This document shows positions 13,299 through 23,160 of a stretch of DNA of 36,077 nucleotides, piece after piece. Source of the DNA: Microcoleus sp. MP8IB2.171 (GTDB taxonomy: Bacteria > Cyanobacteriota > Cyanobacteriia > Cyanobacteriales > Microcoleaceae); the NCBI GenBank assembly GCA_030248405.1, contig JARCMA010000227.1, forward strand, positions 1-36,077, in the 5' to 3' direction. Positions within the stretch are counted from its first letter, which is position 1; every line of letters starts with the position of its first letter. The notes below the pieces were generated by a model, which saw only the letters and a program-made list of their open reading frames with translations, made no database searches and was not told the origin of the DNA. The position numbers were made by a program, and so were the translations under genes.

Positions 13299-14231
13299 GT
13301 GACCGGAAATCATCTGTTTCAAAGACTGAGAAAAAAATGGCGTTTTGTGGCGATCGCCCTGGCAGCGGCTGCGATTAGCTTGATCATCGGTATGCTGCTG
13401 CCAGGAAACCAACAAGGAAGCGACAACCCTGCAACCGCTGCGGTGCAGGTGCAGAACCTTAACCAATCCTTAACCGTAAATCCGTTAGTAAAAGAGGTTG
13501 GGGACAATCAAATAGCGTTTAATGTCGATCGCACAATTGAGCAATTTCTGACTGTATTAGAATCAAAAGAAAAACGTCTCACATTTGTACCACCAGAGCA
13601 GTTTCAGGGAACAACTGTTTTTGAGGGAAAAATTAAAGATTCTGAGAAAGTTATTGCTTTAACAGTTGATGACGGCCCGTGGCCGGAAACGACTGAACAA
13701 ATGCTCGATATTTTTAAGCAAAATGATGTTAAAGCCACATTTTTTTGGATAGGTAAATCTCTAGAAAGTTCTCCTGACATTGCTCGTCGAGTTGTGGCTG
13801 AAGGTCACGCGATCGGCAATCATACGTGGCATCACTGGTACGATCAGATGGATGCGGCGACGGCGGCTGATGAAATCGATCGCACGGCTAAACTTATTTA
13901 CGAAACGACGGGAGTTAAGACTACTTTTTTCCGCCCGCCGGGGGGAGTTTTGAATAATGGCTTGGCTAAGTATGCTAAAGAGCAGAATTATGCTGTTGTG
14001 ATGTGGTCGGTAACTTCTGCGGATACCGATCCGCGCGCTCAACCGTCGGCTTTTGTGAATAATGTGTTGAAGGGTGCGAAGCCGGGGGCGATCGTTTTGA
14101 TGCACGACGGCGGGGGCGATCGATCTCGTACTGTTAAGGCTTTACCGGAGATGATTGCTGGTTTGAAACAGCAGGGATATCGGTTTGTGACGATTCCTGA
14201 GTTGCTGGAAATGCAAGGGCAATCAGCGTAA
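13299..14231 (+). CDS. Polysaccharide deacetylase, membrane-anchored
   Basis: A 310-residue carbohydrate esterase family 4 (NodB) protein. GTG start with AGGA 8 bases upstream. Residues ~14-36 (FVAIALAAAAISLIIGMLL) form a signal anchor, so the domain faces the periplasm. Motif 1 TVDDGPWP supplies the catalytic and metal Asp; motif 2 HAIGNHTWHHW the metal His pair; motif 3 FFRPPGG; a late LMHDGG with VKALPEMI carries the remaining motif residues. The family removes N-acetyl groups from peptidoglycan or other glycans. A hairpin element follows at 14256. Confidence 0.9.
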   Translation: MTGNHLFQRLRKKWRFVAIALAAAAISLIIGMLLPGNQQGSDNPATAAVQVQNLNQSLTVNPLVKEVGDNQIAFNVDRTIEQFLTVLESKEKRLTFVPPEQFQGTTVFEGKIKDSEKVIALTVDDGPWPETTEQMLDIFKQNDVKATFFWIGKSLESSPDIARRVVAEGHAIGNHTWHHWYDQMDAATAADEIDRTAKLIYETTGVKTTFFRPPGGVLNNGLAKYAKEQNYAVVMWSVTSADTDPRAQPSAFVNNVLKGAKPGAIVLMHDGGGDRSRTVKALPEMIAGLKQQGYRFVTIPELLEMQGQSA

Positions 14232-14255
14232 GTTGTGCGGGCGATTGCTTGTCTT

Positions 14256-14317
14256 GGGAGCATCCCGATTTTGTAAAAAGCGTTTTTTAGGAGTGCTAGC
14301 AAAATTGGGATGCTCCC
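14256..14317. repeat. 18-bp inverted repeat downstream of the deacetylase
   Basis: GGGAGCATCCCGATTTTG (14256-14273) and CAAAATTGGGATGCTCCC (14300-14317) pair with one G-T. Too long a loop (26 nt) for a good terminator; a dispersed element is likely. Nothing further is seen in 14318-14583 except AT-rich leader. Confidence 0.75.
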
Positions 14318-14583
14318 CTCGACTAAGGAATACACAGCACACAGGTTATTTAAATCTGTATCCGAGTTACAAAAAATATTATATCGGATATTGAATCAGG
14401 GAGAACTGATAATTAAATGGCACAGAAAAGTTAAACATAAAGGTAATGCTGAAGCGTGAAAGTTAAATGGAAAAGAGCTTAATGCTGTTAGAACGTGCTA
14501 CCATTGGGTGGCACAAGCACGGCTCTTGGTATTACCCTTTTATGGTATACTACTTTATGTCAATAGTACGAAGGAGAAATGTA

Positions 14584-15375
14584 ATGAATTTTAGAACTTT
14601 TATTGATATGTCAAAGTGGGGAATCTTACTGAGAATTCTTCCCCTTACAGCACTATTCTGCTTAACGAAATGGTTTGTTCATCAGATGCATTGGGGACTG
14701 GGTAAGTCCGATAGTCAGATCGGTTCTCTGTTGGCGGCGGTAACATTCATCTTGGCATTTGTGTTGAACGGAACCCTGAGTGATTACCGTGCCAGCGAAG
14801 ATATGCCAGACCAGATTGTGAATGCGGTTGAAACGATTCAAGATACAAATTTGCTGATTGCCGCCCGCCAGCCCGACTATGACCCAACTCTGCTTACTCA
14901 AGGTTTAGTTGAGATCCTGAACTCTGTTCTACTCTGTTTAAAACAAAATAAGCCATTCTTAAGAGTTGAAAATACTGTTACGAACCTCAACCAATTGTTG
15001 GTTCCATTGTCAAAGTTTTGCGAAGCTCCTTTGATGGCTCGCCTTCAAGGTGAACAGGGAAAAGTTCGTCTGGTTATTGCCCGAATTCAAAGAATTCGTA
15101 ATACAGACTTTCTGCCATCCGCCTATGGCTTGCTCCATACTCTGATAATTGCCGCAAGCTTTGCTCTGTTGACAACTTATACCGAATATTTCATTGCCAA
15201 TTTGTTGGTTTCAGGTTTTCTATTTACGTCATTCATGTATTTGTTGTTTCTCATCTACGATCTTGACAATCCTTTTGAGTACGACGGTAAATCAAGTGCG
15301 GATATTGATTTGTCACCTCTAGAGCATTCGTACCATCGACTGAGTACGAGTCTATCGGAAATCAATGATCCTTAA
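14584..15375 (+). CDS. Bestrophin-like (DUF4239-type) membrane protein
   Basis: 263 residues with four predicted membrane spans: ~10-30 (WGILLRILPLTALFCL), ~40-62 (SLLAAVTFILAFVLNG), ~188-210 (GLLHTLIIAASFALLTTY) and ~212-232 (NLLVSGFLFTSFMYLLFLIY). DLDNPFEYD just after the last span resembles the LDxPF signature of bestrophin-like DUF4239 proteins. The start at 14584 follows AAGGAG by 8 bases; an upstream in-frame ATG at 14467 has no such site. Function is unknown; family members are possible anion channels. Confidence 0.7.
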   Translation: MNFRTFIDMSKWGILLRILPLTALFCLTKWFVHQMHWGLGKSDSQIGSLLAAVTFILAFVLNGTLSDYRASEDMPDQIVNAVETIQDTNLLIAARQPDYDPTLLTQGLVEILNSVLLCLKQNKPFLRVENTVTNLNQLLVPLSKFCEAPLMARLQGEQGKVRLVIARIQRIRNTDFLPSAYGLLHTLIIAASFALLTTYTEYFIANLLVSGFLFTSFMYLLFLIYDLDNPFEYDGKSSADIDLSPLEHSYHRLSTSLSEINDP

Positions 15376-15573
15376 ATACCTGTGTAATTAGTTGGTGGCG
15401 GGAGTAACCAATTAATGATACAGATTTCTCAGGAATGTTTGAAATTAAATCAGTAAGGTAGTATCTGCCAACCCGTTGAGCGCGACTTTTAACTTCCAAC
15501 GGATGTGAAGACGTGCTACATCCCAAAGCGAATCGCTCGATGATTCCCACCAAAGATGATAAATTGCCCCTTT

Positions 15574-15717
15574 CTATCCAGACTGTCGCACGGCTTTTTT
15601 CCACTCCTTTTCCATCTTGATCGTGAAGCTATCTTCTGAAAGATATCCTCTGATTAAGATCAGCGCTTCAGACAATCCTTGGGATAGTTCAATCAAGAGG
15701 AGGTAAGGTTGATCCAT
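15574..15717 (-). CDS. Small hypothetical ORF
   Basis: 47 residues, MDQPYLLLIELSQGLSEALI then a charged tail. No ribosome site and no family recognised. A second frame starts at about 15604 and continues to 15362, so this may be the front of a frameshifted gene. Low certainty. Confidence 0.25.
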   Translation of the reverse strand: MDQPYLLLIELSQGLSEALILIRGYLSEDSFTIKMEKEWKKAVRQSG

Positions 15718-15941
15718 ACTGTTATTTTGTTGTTATTCCAAGTTTAAGTTAATTTGCCTACTTGGCGCTCAGATTTATCAATTTAGCCCGCCTTGCTATT
15801 CCCAAAAGCGGAACTGATTTTCCAAGGATTTTTGAAGGGTTTTTTCTATTACTTAGAGAAGACTTCTATCGCAACGGCAAAAATTAACACTGACGAAAAT
15901 GCCGATCGCCCAAATCCCTAAAAAAACACCGATTAATTCCC

Positions 15942-16736
15942 GTGCCCGCATCTCCACAACCCAGCCCAAACCACCGTCACTGGCTGCACTCCTTAGATAC
16001 CTGCCCGAGTACCAACACCTGGGCGATCGCCCGCGCGGCCCAACTGCACCACGGAGATGTAGTATTTACTAAGCGGCAAACCAGCGGGCGCGGGCAACAC
16101 GATCGCACCTGGCACGCCCCAAGCGGTGTTTTGACTGCTAGTTTTGTACTCGACAACCTTAATCCCAATCTGTTGCCCGGACTCAGTTTAGCAGTCGGTT
16201 TGGCCGTGATTTTCGCGATCGAGGATTTAGTTCCCGAATGTCGCGATACGTTGCGGCTGAAATGGCCAAATGATGTTTGGATCGATCGCCACAAATTAGC
16301 CGGAATTCTCTGTGAAGCCACTTCCGGCAACAATTTTGGCACTCGCGCCGTTGTGGGAATTGGACTCAACCGCTGCGTAGATTTTGCGGCTGCGGGATTG
16401 GATGCCAGGGCGATCGGCAATGCGGTAAGCCTGCATTCTATTGCTAGTAATGTACCCGATGAACTGTGTTTGCTCGATCGACTGCGGCACTATTTACTCC
16501 AACTAGCCGATATGTTTTCCACCACCGACAGGCCACCCGAAAAGTCCGGTTTAGCGCTACTTTTGCCGGAATTGCGCCGCCGCGATGCGCTGATTGGGTG
16601 TAATGTGGCGATCGAGCTTGCCTCGGAAACCATCTGCGGACAAGCGGCGGGTATTGACGGATGCGGCCGGTTGTTAGTATGCTTGGCGGGCGATCGAATA
16701 CAAGCAATTACCTCCGGGCGAGTGCGATTAAATTAA
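15942..16736 (+). CDS. birA: Biotin-[acetyl-CoA-carboxylase] ligase
   Basis: A 264-residue class I biotin protein ligase without a DNA-binding domain, as is usual in cyanobacteria. Key motifs: DTCPSTNTWA near residue 20, the biotinyl-AMP loop TSGRGQHDRTWHAPSG (GRGRxGRxW-like, here with QHD), LRLKWPNDVW with the catalytic Lys, and KLAGILCE. It charges the biotin carboxyl carrier protein of acetyl-CoA carboxylase. GTG start; no clear ribosome site. Confidence 0.9.
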   Translation: MPASPQPSPNHRHWLHSLDTCPSTNTWAIARAAQLHHGDVVFTKRQTSGRGQHDRTWHAPSGVLTASFVLDNLNPNLLPGLSLAVGLAVIFAIEDLVPECRDTLRLKWPNDVWIDRHKLAGILCEATSGNNFGTRAVVGIGLNRCVDFAAAGLDARAIGNAVSLHSIASNVPDELCLLDRLRHYLLQLADMFSTTDRPPEKSGLALLLPELRRRDALIGCNVAIELASETICGQAAGIDGCGRLLVCLAGDRIQAITSGRVRLN

Positions 16737-16804
16737 AAATCATTAATCACACCAAATCCGCCTTTAATACCGCCGACTTCTTCTTCTTCAGTCCGCGGAG
16801 GCGG

Positions 16805-16892
16805 ACTTCGTTTGTGTAGTCGCGGTTTCTAACCGCCGACTCTTATTTACTTCGTTTGTGTAGTCGCGGTTTCTAACCGCCGACTCTTATTT
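16805..16892. repeat. 44-bp tandem direct repeat x 2
   Basis: Units at 16805-16848 and 16849-16892 are identical and contain AGTCGCGGTTTCTAACCGCC, itself a palindrome around GCGGTTTCTAACCGC. A related CCGCGGAGGCGGACT precedes them. This dispersed motif type is frequent in Oscillatoriales. Confidence 0.85.
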
Positions 16893-16893
16893 A

Positions 16894-16979
16894 CCAATTC
16901 TCAATTCTCAATTACTAATTACCGATTACCGATTACCGATTCCCAATTCCCAATTCCCAATTATCAATTCCCAATTCCC
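16894..16979. repeat. Heptamer tandem repeats (CCAATTC, CCGATTA)
   Basis: Runs of 7-nt units CAATTCT, CCGATTA, CCAATTC up to the stop codon of the large minus-strand gene. They cover the whole intergenic tail between birA and that gene. Confidence 0.85.
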
Positions 16980-16983
16980 AAAT

Positions 16984-19900
16984 TTAATTTACCACCTCAA
17001 ATATGACCAATCTGCTCAGCCACAGCGGTTGATTAGCCTCCACACCTTCAGGACGGCCCTTAGTAGAAGCAACTTGAATTCTATTGCCATTTATCCCTTG
17101 TTTAACCAGAGCAGCTTTCACATTTATCGCCCTTTCCAGAGCCAACTTTTGATTTTCCGCAGGACTGCTGTTAAAATCGCTGTAACCAACTACCCTCAAA
17201 CTCTTCGTGCTATTTTCCTCCATATATTCCTTGACTTTCCCAAGCTTTTGTGCTACGTCTTTCGGCGATAAAATTGCCGAACCCACACCAAAATAAAGGC
17301 GAACATCTATCGCCTGTGACGGCGGTTGAGTGCCTATTCCCACTGTATTTGTTACAGACTTCACCCCCGGAATTTTCTCAAAAGCTTGAGTGATTTTCTG
17401 AGCATCTGTCGCTTTGCTCACGCTCCCTGCAACGGCGACTTTTCCCTCTGCATAGCGAGCCGAGATATTAATGCTTTCTAATTTATTCAAAAGAGCCACA
17501 GTCCGCTTGACATCGGCTTCTGTTAAAACTGGATCTGGAGGTACTTCAACGGCTATAATTTTATTGTCAATTCTTAATTTGGGAGCGGCTTGCTGAGCGA
17601 TTTTTTCTGCTTTCGCTCGCAGCTTTTGATTCGGCACTCGTCCCGAAATCTCCAACACTTGATCTTTAACATCTGCCACAAGACGATAAACCGATAACTC
17701 TGGAACAGATTGTAAAGCTAAATTTGTATCTGCTTCTAAAGTCGCTGAAATTCCGCTGCGGTATTGATGAATACCCCAAGGTACGCCAATTAAACCTAAC
17801 GCTGCCAAACCGATTATTGGTAAAATTGGAATTTTAGCAGATTTAACTTTTACCTCTGTATCTATTAACTTTTGCAAATTCAATTTTACTTCTGGAGGTA
17901 CACTGGTTGGATCTCCGTTAAATGCCTGAATTTTATCCCCGTATTCTTGAACAATATTTTTGAATATCGCTCGCATTTTGTACTTAAACCACTGGCGAGT
18001 TCCTCCTTGGATAACTACTGCTAAATAACACGAACCGGCTACTTCCAATACGATCGAAGATGTCCCGTATTCTATGGCATCAATCTCTGCAATATTTCCC
18101 GATTGAGATATGCAGTCGTTGACAAAAGAGCGAATAGCAGTCAGCATCCCCGATATCATTTCTGATTCTAGCTCTTCGCTTTCAGACGGCTGCACTGCCG
18201 AAATTACTAAGCCTGATGCTGCTTGGATTAAAAATACAGCTTTAACAGTCAATGGTGTTGTTTCTTTCATCAGCAATTCAGCTTCAGAAATTCCCTGCAA
18301 TTTGGCTTTAATTTTGCGAGTAATTCCCTCTGGGCTTAAGGATGATTCGAGTTTTTCGTTGATATGCCGCATCGTCTCGGCCATGTATTTTAAAATTGTG
18401 CTGCCGATGATCGGATAGAGTGCATCTGACATGGCTTCTTGTTTGAGAGCAATTTGCTGTCTGATGGCAGAGGCCATTTCCGGTGCGATCGCCATTGCAA
18501 TTTCATCGGGCGATTCACTGATTCTGTTGCTGATTCCCACAGGAAGAGACGCGGCTATGGCTAATCCCATCGACTGCCTGTTTTCTCGGGTTTTGATATT
18601 AATTACTTCATCAATTATCGGAGCTATGGTTTCGGCAAATAATTGTCTTGACTCATTAATTGTTTGGAGCATCATTTGCGGGAAAATCATTTTAATTTTC
18701 GCCACTAATTCTTCCCGATCGCCTCCCCATTCCGCATCAGTTATTTTGCGATCGAGCTCCTCTACTTTACCGTTGAGATTGTAATTATAACCTACCGCTT
18801 CATCTAATAATGGTAAAATAGATTGGATGACCGACTTTTCCAGTTGGGTGTGATGGCTAACCATCAGCTCGTCAATCAAAGGTTTTAGTAAATCGGTAAA
18901 CAAGTCTGTCGATTCATAAATCCGGTGTTCGATCGCCACAATCTGTTGTTCGATATTCGCGAGTCTTTGATCAATCCTTTTATTCTGAATGATGGCATCG
19001 ACAGCGGGGGCGATCGCAGATTCTATCTCTAGCTTTGCTTCCCCGATGTTTCGGGACAGCATTTCTACAATCACTGGCATTATTCTTGCCATCAACCCTT
19101 CTATCTCGGCTAAAACTTGCTGTTGAACTTCGACAATCTTAGTTTCATTATTTAATATTTGTGCTGCAATACCGCTGTTTTGAATAGCCGTGTTGACACC
19201 AGGTGCGATCGCCTCTCTCACCTCTAACTTTGTCTCCTCGATTTTCCGGTTCAGCGACTCGATCATTAACGGCATTAACCTTGCCATTATATCTTCCGGC
19301 TGAGATTTTTGCTGTCGCTGAAGATTATTTAGTCTACTTTCTACATCGCTCAATTTTCCTTGAACTTCTCTTTGAAGAATTGCTGATTCTATCAAAGGTT
19401 CAATCGTCGCTGCTACCTGTAATTTTGATTCATCGATTTTTTGATTCAGCAAATCAGTTATTGCGGGCATTAGCATCGCCATTATCTCTTCTGGCTTCTG
19501 AATTGGCGACTGTTGTGTAGCCAGTCGGCTTTCGATGATGCTCAATACTTTTTCTTCTATTTCTACCCAAGCTATTCTTACCTGTACTGAGGGGGTAACA
19601 GCTTCTACAATCTCTGATTTTAATTCACTAATTTTGCGGTTCAGCAATTCGCTAACTACTGGTACTAGCTGCTTGATTAAATCTTCCGGTTGCTGCTGGT
19701 AACGCTGCTGAATATTCGCAACTCTATCTTCAATTCTTACTACGTGTTCTTCAAGTCCGTTTTGATTGTGAATTACTTGATTGACTTTTGGTGCGATCGC
19801 CGAAGCTACCTCTAACTTAGATTCCTCTACCTTGCGGGTTAGCAGATCGCCCACCACCGGCATCAGCCGTTGCATTAACTGTTCTGAATTCGGCAGTTGC

Positions 19901-20592
19901 TGCTGGTTGAAGTTAGCAATTTGATTTTCCAAATCCGCTAATTTTGCCTGCAATTCGAGCGGATTATTATTATTACTGCTAGCGAGTGCGATCGCCTTTT
20001 TTAATTCCGACTTCAACCCCTCTAATTCATCTCTCACTAACTCAGGAATTAACGGTTTCAGTAAAGTCATCAACTCTTGGGGTTCAGACATCAACTTCTC
20101 AAAATTTTCTAACCTTTGTTCCACGCTCAAAACATTACTGTAAAATTCCGGTAAATCCCTTTCAAACAGCAGTTGCTGCAACCGCTTAAACTCCTCTACT
20201 GCTTGTTCTAACTCTTCCTCAGACGGTCGATTTTTTTTAGATACCTTCCCGGCTATAGATAAATCTGGTTCCTCATTATTGTTTTCTCGTCTTTGAGAGG
20301 GGATCTCTTCATCATTAGTTAATACTTCCGGTACAATACTCGGTGATTCGATCAGAAAAGACAATTGTTTGCGCCGATTTTCCTCATCCTCTAATCGCTG
20401 AACCGACTTTTCCGAAAGCGGTAATTTCAGCTCGCTTGGCTCTTTTTTGGATTTTTTCAATAACTGAAATTCAGTCAGTATGATTAGCAATTCCTGAAGT
20501 TGCTCTCCAGCTTTAGAACTTGCCTGAGTTGCATCAGAAACTTCTTTTTCTGACTGATATATTTTGCCTGAATTATCATTATATTCTGCCAT
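16984..20592 (-). CDS. Giant coiled-coil / BON / OmpA-family protein
   Basis: 1202 residues. About 130-740: some seven degenerate repeats of ~75 residues built on LMPVVxxLLxRKxEESKLEVxxAIAPxV, predicted helical. About 760-900: KAVFLIQAASGLVISAVQ .. EYGTSSIVLEVAGSCYLAVV, similar to Roadblock/LC7-type modules. One membrane span ~922-942 (PILPIIGLAALGLIGV). Then two BON-like domains (~949-1021, ~1023-1088) and an OmpA-like peptidoglycan-binding domain (~1095-1202; GYSDFNSSPAENQKLALERA). One span suggests the helical half is cytoplasmic and the BON/OmpA half periplasmic. Possible envelope scaffold or motility/signalling role (inferred). Confidence 0.8.
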   Translation of the reverse strand: MAEYNDNSGKIYQSEKEVSDATQASSKAGEQLQELLIILTEFQLLKKSKKEPSELKLPLSEKSVQRLEDEENRRKQLSFLIESPSIVPEVLTNDEEIPSQRRENNNEEPDLSIAGKVSKKNRPSEEELEQAVEEFKRLQQLLFERDLPEFYSNVLSVEQRLENFEKLMSEPQELMTLLKPLIPELVRDELEGLKSELKKAIALASSNNNNPLELQAKLADLENQIANFNQQQLPNSEQLMQRLMPVVGDLLTRKVEESKLEVASAIAPKVNQVIHNQNGLEEHVVRIEDRVANIQQRYQQQPEDLIKQLVPVVSELLNRKISELKSEIVEAVTPSVQVRIAWVEIEEKVLSIIESRLATQQSPIQKPEEIMAMLMPAITDLLNQKIDESKLQVAATIEPLIESAILQREVQGKLSDVESRLNNLQRQQKSQPEDIMARLMPLMIESLNRKIEETKLEVREAIAPGVNTAIQNSGIAAQILNNETKIVEVQQQVLAEIEGLMARIMPVIVEMLSRNIGEAKLEIESAIAPAVDAIIQNKRIDQRLANIEQQIVAIEHRIYESTDLFTDLLKPLIDELMVSHHTQLEKSVIQSILPLLDEAVGYNYNLNGKVEELDRKITDAEWGGDREELVAKIKMIFPQMMLQTINESRQLFAETIAPIIDEVINIKTRENRQSMGLAIAASLPVGISNRISESPDEIAMAIAPEMASAIRQQIALKQEAMSDALYPIIGSTILKYMAETMRHINEKLESSLSPEGITRKIKAKLQGISEAELLMKETTPLTVKAVFLIQAASGLVISAVQPSESEELESEMISGMLTAIRSFVNDCISQSGNIAEIDAIEYGTSSIVLEVAGSCYLAVVIQGGTRQWFKYKMRAIFKNIVQEYGDKIQAFNGDPTSVPPEVKLNLQKLIDTEVKVKSAKIPILPIIGLAALGLIGVPWGIHQYRSGISATLEADTNLALQSVPELSVYRLVADVKDQVLEISGRVPNQKLRAKAEKIAQQAAPKLRIDNKIIAVEVPPDPVLTEADVKRTVALLNKLESINISARYAEGKVAVAGSVSKATDAQKITQAFEKIPGVKSVTNTVGIGTQPPSQAIDVRLYFGVGSAILSPKDVAQKLGKVKEYMEENSTKSLRVVGYSDFNSSPAENQKLALERAINVKAALVKQGINGNRIQVASTKGRPEGVEANQPLWLSRLVIFEVVN

Positions 20593-20712
20593 ACTGAGCT
20601 ACCAAAAGTTGATTTTTATCGACCGAAGGAAATTACCAGCTTGCTTGCCGCCTCACCCCAGCGAAAATCAATAGGAATGACACAATTTTTCCAAGCGTCA
20701 GGCGTACTAAAG

Positions 20713-21810
20713 CTATCGCCCTATTTTAACTGCTGTTCTGCGACTAGCCAACTGAGCCGCTAACTGCAATGCTGCCTTCATGCTGGAGGCATCCGCAACC
20801 CCTTGACCTACAATATCAAAAGCTGTGCCGTGATCCGGAGATGTGCGGACAAAAGGCAAGCCAATTGTAGTGTTGACTGCTTTATCGAAAGCCATCAATT
20901 TTACTGGAATCAACCCCTGGTCGTGGTACATTGCCAAGTAACCGTCGTGAGCTTCTGTGGCTAAACCGTACCAAACTTTAGCCGGTTTTACCCACAGGGT
21001 ATCGGGGGGGACTGGCCCGTCTAACTGCACTTGAGGAAAGCGATCGCGCTGCGTTTCCAACCACGGTATCATCCAATCTTGCTCTTCATTTCCCAGTTTG
21101 CCATTTTCCCCACTGTGAGGGTTTAAGCCAGAAATCGCAATTTTCGGTCTTTCCAGCCCAAAATCTTCCCGCAAACAGTCTATCAGTAATTCTAGTTTTT
21201 CACTCAGTAATTCGGGACTCAACGCATCGGGGACTTGACGCAGGGAAATATGTGTGGTAGCGAGTAAAGTTACCAGCGTCCAGCCGCTGTGAGGAGATGT
21301 GGCGGCAAACAGCATTCCGAACCGCTGCGATTTCGCCCTTTCTGCGAGGAGTTCTGTTTGTCCGGGATAATTGTAACCGGCCGCCTGCCAGCAAGTTTTG
21401 GAAATGGGGCCGGTGACAATGGCCGAGAATTCGCCGGCAAGGGTACGGGCGATCGCCTGTTCCATATACGCAAAGCTAGCCGCCCCGCTAGCTGCACTAC
21501 CCACACCGGGGACAATTTCGCCCCACTTGCTGTCTGGTTCGATATCAATAATATTTAATGTTTCGGGATTTGCCGCTTCTGCTGCTGGATTGCTCGATCG
21601 CAACTTATCGTAAGTTTGCTGCAAAACTATCCTAGAACCTATAACCGTTACCATCAAAGCAGCAGCGGGATCTGCCAATGCCTTGAGAATCACTTCCGGG
21701 CCAATTCCCGCCGGATCTCCCAGAGTTACAGCTAGTTTTGATTCCCGATCGAGACTCAAGGCAGTTTTCTCCAACAAAATACAGGAATTTCGGCACTGAA
21801 ATTCTAGCAT
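20713..21810 (-). CDS. pdxA: 4-hydroxythreonine-4-phosphate dehydrogenase
   Basis: 365 residues, slightly longer than usual because of an N-terminal tail before [21 protein letters not shown], the PdxA signature; a start near LDRESK is possible. Metal-binding histidines are visible in [24 protein letters not shown] and [12 protein letters not shown]. PdxA oxidises 4-phosphohydroxy-L-threonine in the DXP-dependent pyridoxal phosphate pathway. It lies 120 bases upstream of the giant gene on the same strand. Confidence 0.93.
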   Translation of the reverse strand: MLEFQCRNSCILLEKTALSLDRESKLAVTLGDPAGIGPEVILKALADPAAALMVTVIGSRIVLQQTYDKLRSSNPAAEAANPETLNIIDIEPDSKWGEIVPGVGSAASGAASFAYMEQAIARTLAGEFSAIVTGPISKTCWQAAGYNYPGQTELLAERAKSQRFGMLFAATSPHSGWTLVTLLATTHISLRQVPDALSPELLSEKLELLIDCLREDFGLERPKIAISGLNPHSGENGKLGNEEQDWMIPWLETQRDRFPQVQLDGPVPPDTLWVKPAKVWYGLATEAHDGYLAMYHDQGLIPVKLMAFDKAVNTTIGLPFVRTSPDHGTAFDIVGQGVADASSMKAALQLAAQLASRRTAVKIGR

Positions 21811-21880
21811 TCATGTACCTGGTTGCCCCAAATTATATTATCTTTATTTAATGCGATCGCCCAATTAGACATATAAAACC

Positions 21881-21985
21881 ATGAATCCTGAAATTTTCAA
21901 TGCAGCCTTTTTGTCCTTTTCCCTAATTTTCGTGGGTATAGGCGGAGGCTTCCTCCTGCTCAAACTGCAAGGCGGCGAAGAATAA
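21881..21985 (+). CDS. petM: Cytochrome b6-f complex subunit PetM
   Basis: 34 residues: a short N terminus MNPEIFNAA, one membrane span LSFSLIFVGIGGGFLLL, and the C-terminal KLQGGEE typical of PetM (subunit VII). PetM stabilises the dimeric b6-f complex in the thylakoid membrane. It is followed by ycf39 on the same strand. Confidence 0.93.
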   Translation: MNPEIFNAAFLSFSLIFVGIGGGFLLLKLQGGEE

Positions 21986-22181
21986 GTTTTTGCAACAATC
22001 ATTCAGAAGTCTTCTAAATTAAGCCTTCTAGCTTCTGCCTGCCACCCATAGCCAGCCTGCTGCCGAAGCTTTTAAGTCCAAAATGAGAAAAAATCAGGCT
22101 TTTGTTAAGTTTTTATAAAAAACATAACGAAAACCTGATACTATCTTATAGAAAGTTTAAGATTCATAAATTAATCCCTAG

Positions 22182-23159
22182 ATGACTTTATTGATTGTAG
22201 GAGCCACAGGCACCCTCGGCCGCCAAATAGCCCGCCGCGCCCTAGACGAGGGCTACCAGGTGCGCTGTTTAGTCAGAAATTACAGAAAAGCTGCATTTTT
22301 GAAAGAATGGGGCGCTGAACTCGTACCGGGGAACCTTTGTCAGCCCGACAGCTTGATTCCTGCACTAGAAGGCGTCACTGCTATCATCGATGCAGCAACA
22401 GCCAGCGCGGCAGATTCTGTCAGCATCAAAAGAGTAGACTGGGACGGAAAAGTATCGCTAATCCAAGCAGCAGCAGCAGCAGGCATCAAGCGTTACATCT
22501 TCTTTTCCTTTCTCGATGCTGAGAAATATCCGCAAGTTCCCTTGTTGGAAATCAAGCGCTGTACCGAGCTTTTCTTAGCAGAATCCGGTCTAGATTACAC
22601 AATCTTGAGACCTTGCGGATTTTTGCAAGGACTGGTGAACCTGTACGCAATGCCGATTTTGGATGGTCAGGCAGTCTGGCTGCCCAACAAGCCGTCAGCC
22701 CTTGCTTATATGAACACTCAGGACGTGGCAAAGTTTGCCGTCCGAGCTCTTACCGTTCCCGAAACCGAGAAAAAAACCTTTCCGGTGGTGGGAAATCGAG
22801 CTTGGGATGCTGAGGAAATTGTGCGGTTGTGCGAGCGGCTTTCTGGCAAACAAGCCAAAATCACCCGCACGCCAGATGCCTTGTTGCAGGCTACTCGTCA
22901 ATTTGCTAAGTTCTTTCAGTGGAGTTGGAACGTAGCTGACAGATTGGCTTTTTCAGAAGTTTTAGCAGCCGGAAAACCCTTGAAAGCTTCGATGGATGAA
23001 GTTTATAGCGTCTTCGGAATTGACCCCAAAGAAACTACTACTTTGGAGTCTTATCTCGAAGAATACTTTAATCTGATTATGAAGAAGCTCAAGGAAATAG
23101 AGTACGAGCAGCTTAAGACTAAAAAACGGAGTAAACAAAAAATGCCCTTTACATTTTAA
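22182..23159 (+). CDS. ycf39: NAD(P)-binding photosystem II assembly factor Ycf39
   Basis: 325 residues, an atypical short-chain dehydrogenase. The Rossmann motif [20 protein letters not shown] is at the N terminus; [27 protein letters not shown] and [17 protein letters not shown] are Ycf39/HCF244 hallmarks. Ycf39 works with Hlip proteins in chlorophyll delivery and D1 synthesis for photosystem II. A Lys/Glu-rich tail ([16 protein letters not shown]) closes it. The stop is one base before the nadK GTG, so the two are translationally linked. Confidence 0.93.
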   Translation: MTLLIVGATGTLGRQIARRALDEGYQVRCLVRNYRKAAFLKEWGAELVPGNLCQPDSLIPALEGVTAIIDAATASAADSVSIKRVDWDGKVSLIQAAAAAGIKRYIFFSFLDAEKYPQVPLLEIKRCTELFLAESGLDYTILRPCGFLQGLVNLYAMPILDGQAVWLPNKPSALAYMNTQDVAKFAVRALTVPETEKKTFPVVGNRAWDAEEIVRLCERLSGKQAKITRTPDALLQATRQFAKFFQWSWNVADRLAFSEVLAAGKPLKASMDEVYSVFGIDPKETTTLESYLEEYFNLIMKKLKEIEYEQLKTKKRSKQKMPFTF

Positions 23160-23160
23160 A

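Noticed and set aside
15362-15604. 80-residue minus-strand ORF
   Set aside because: GTG start without ribosome site, no recognisable motif, overlaps another doubtful small ORF; kept only as a possible frameshift continuation of 15574-15717.
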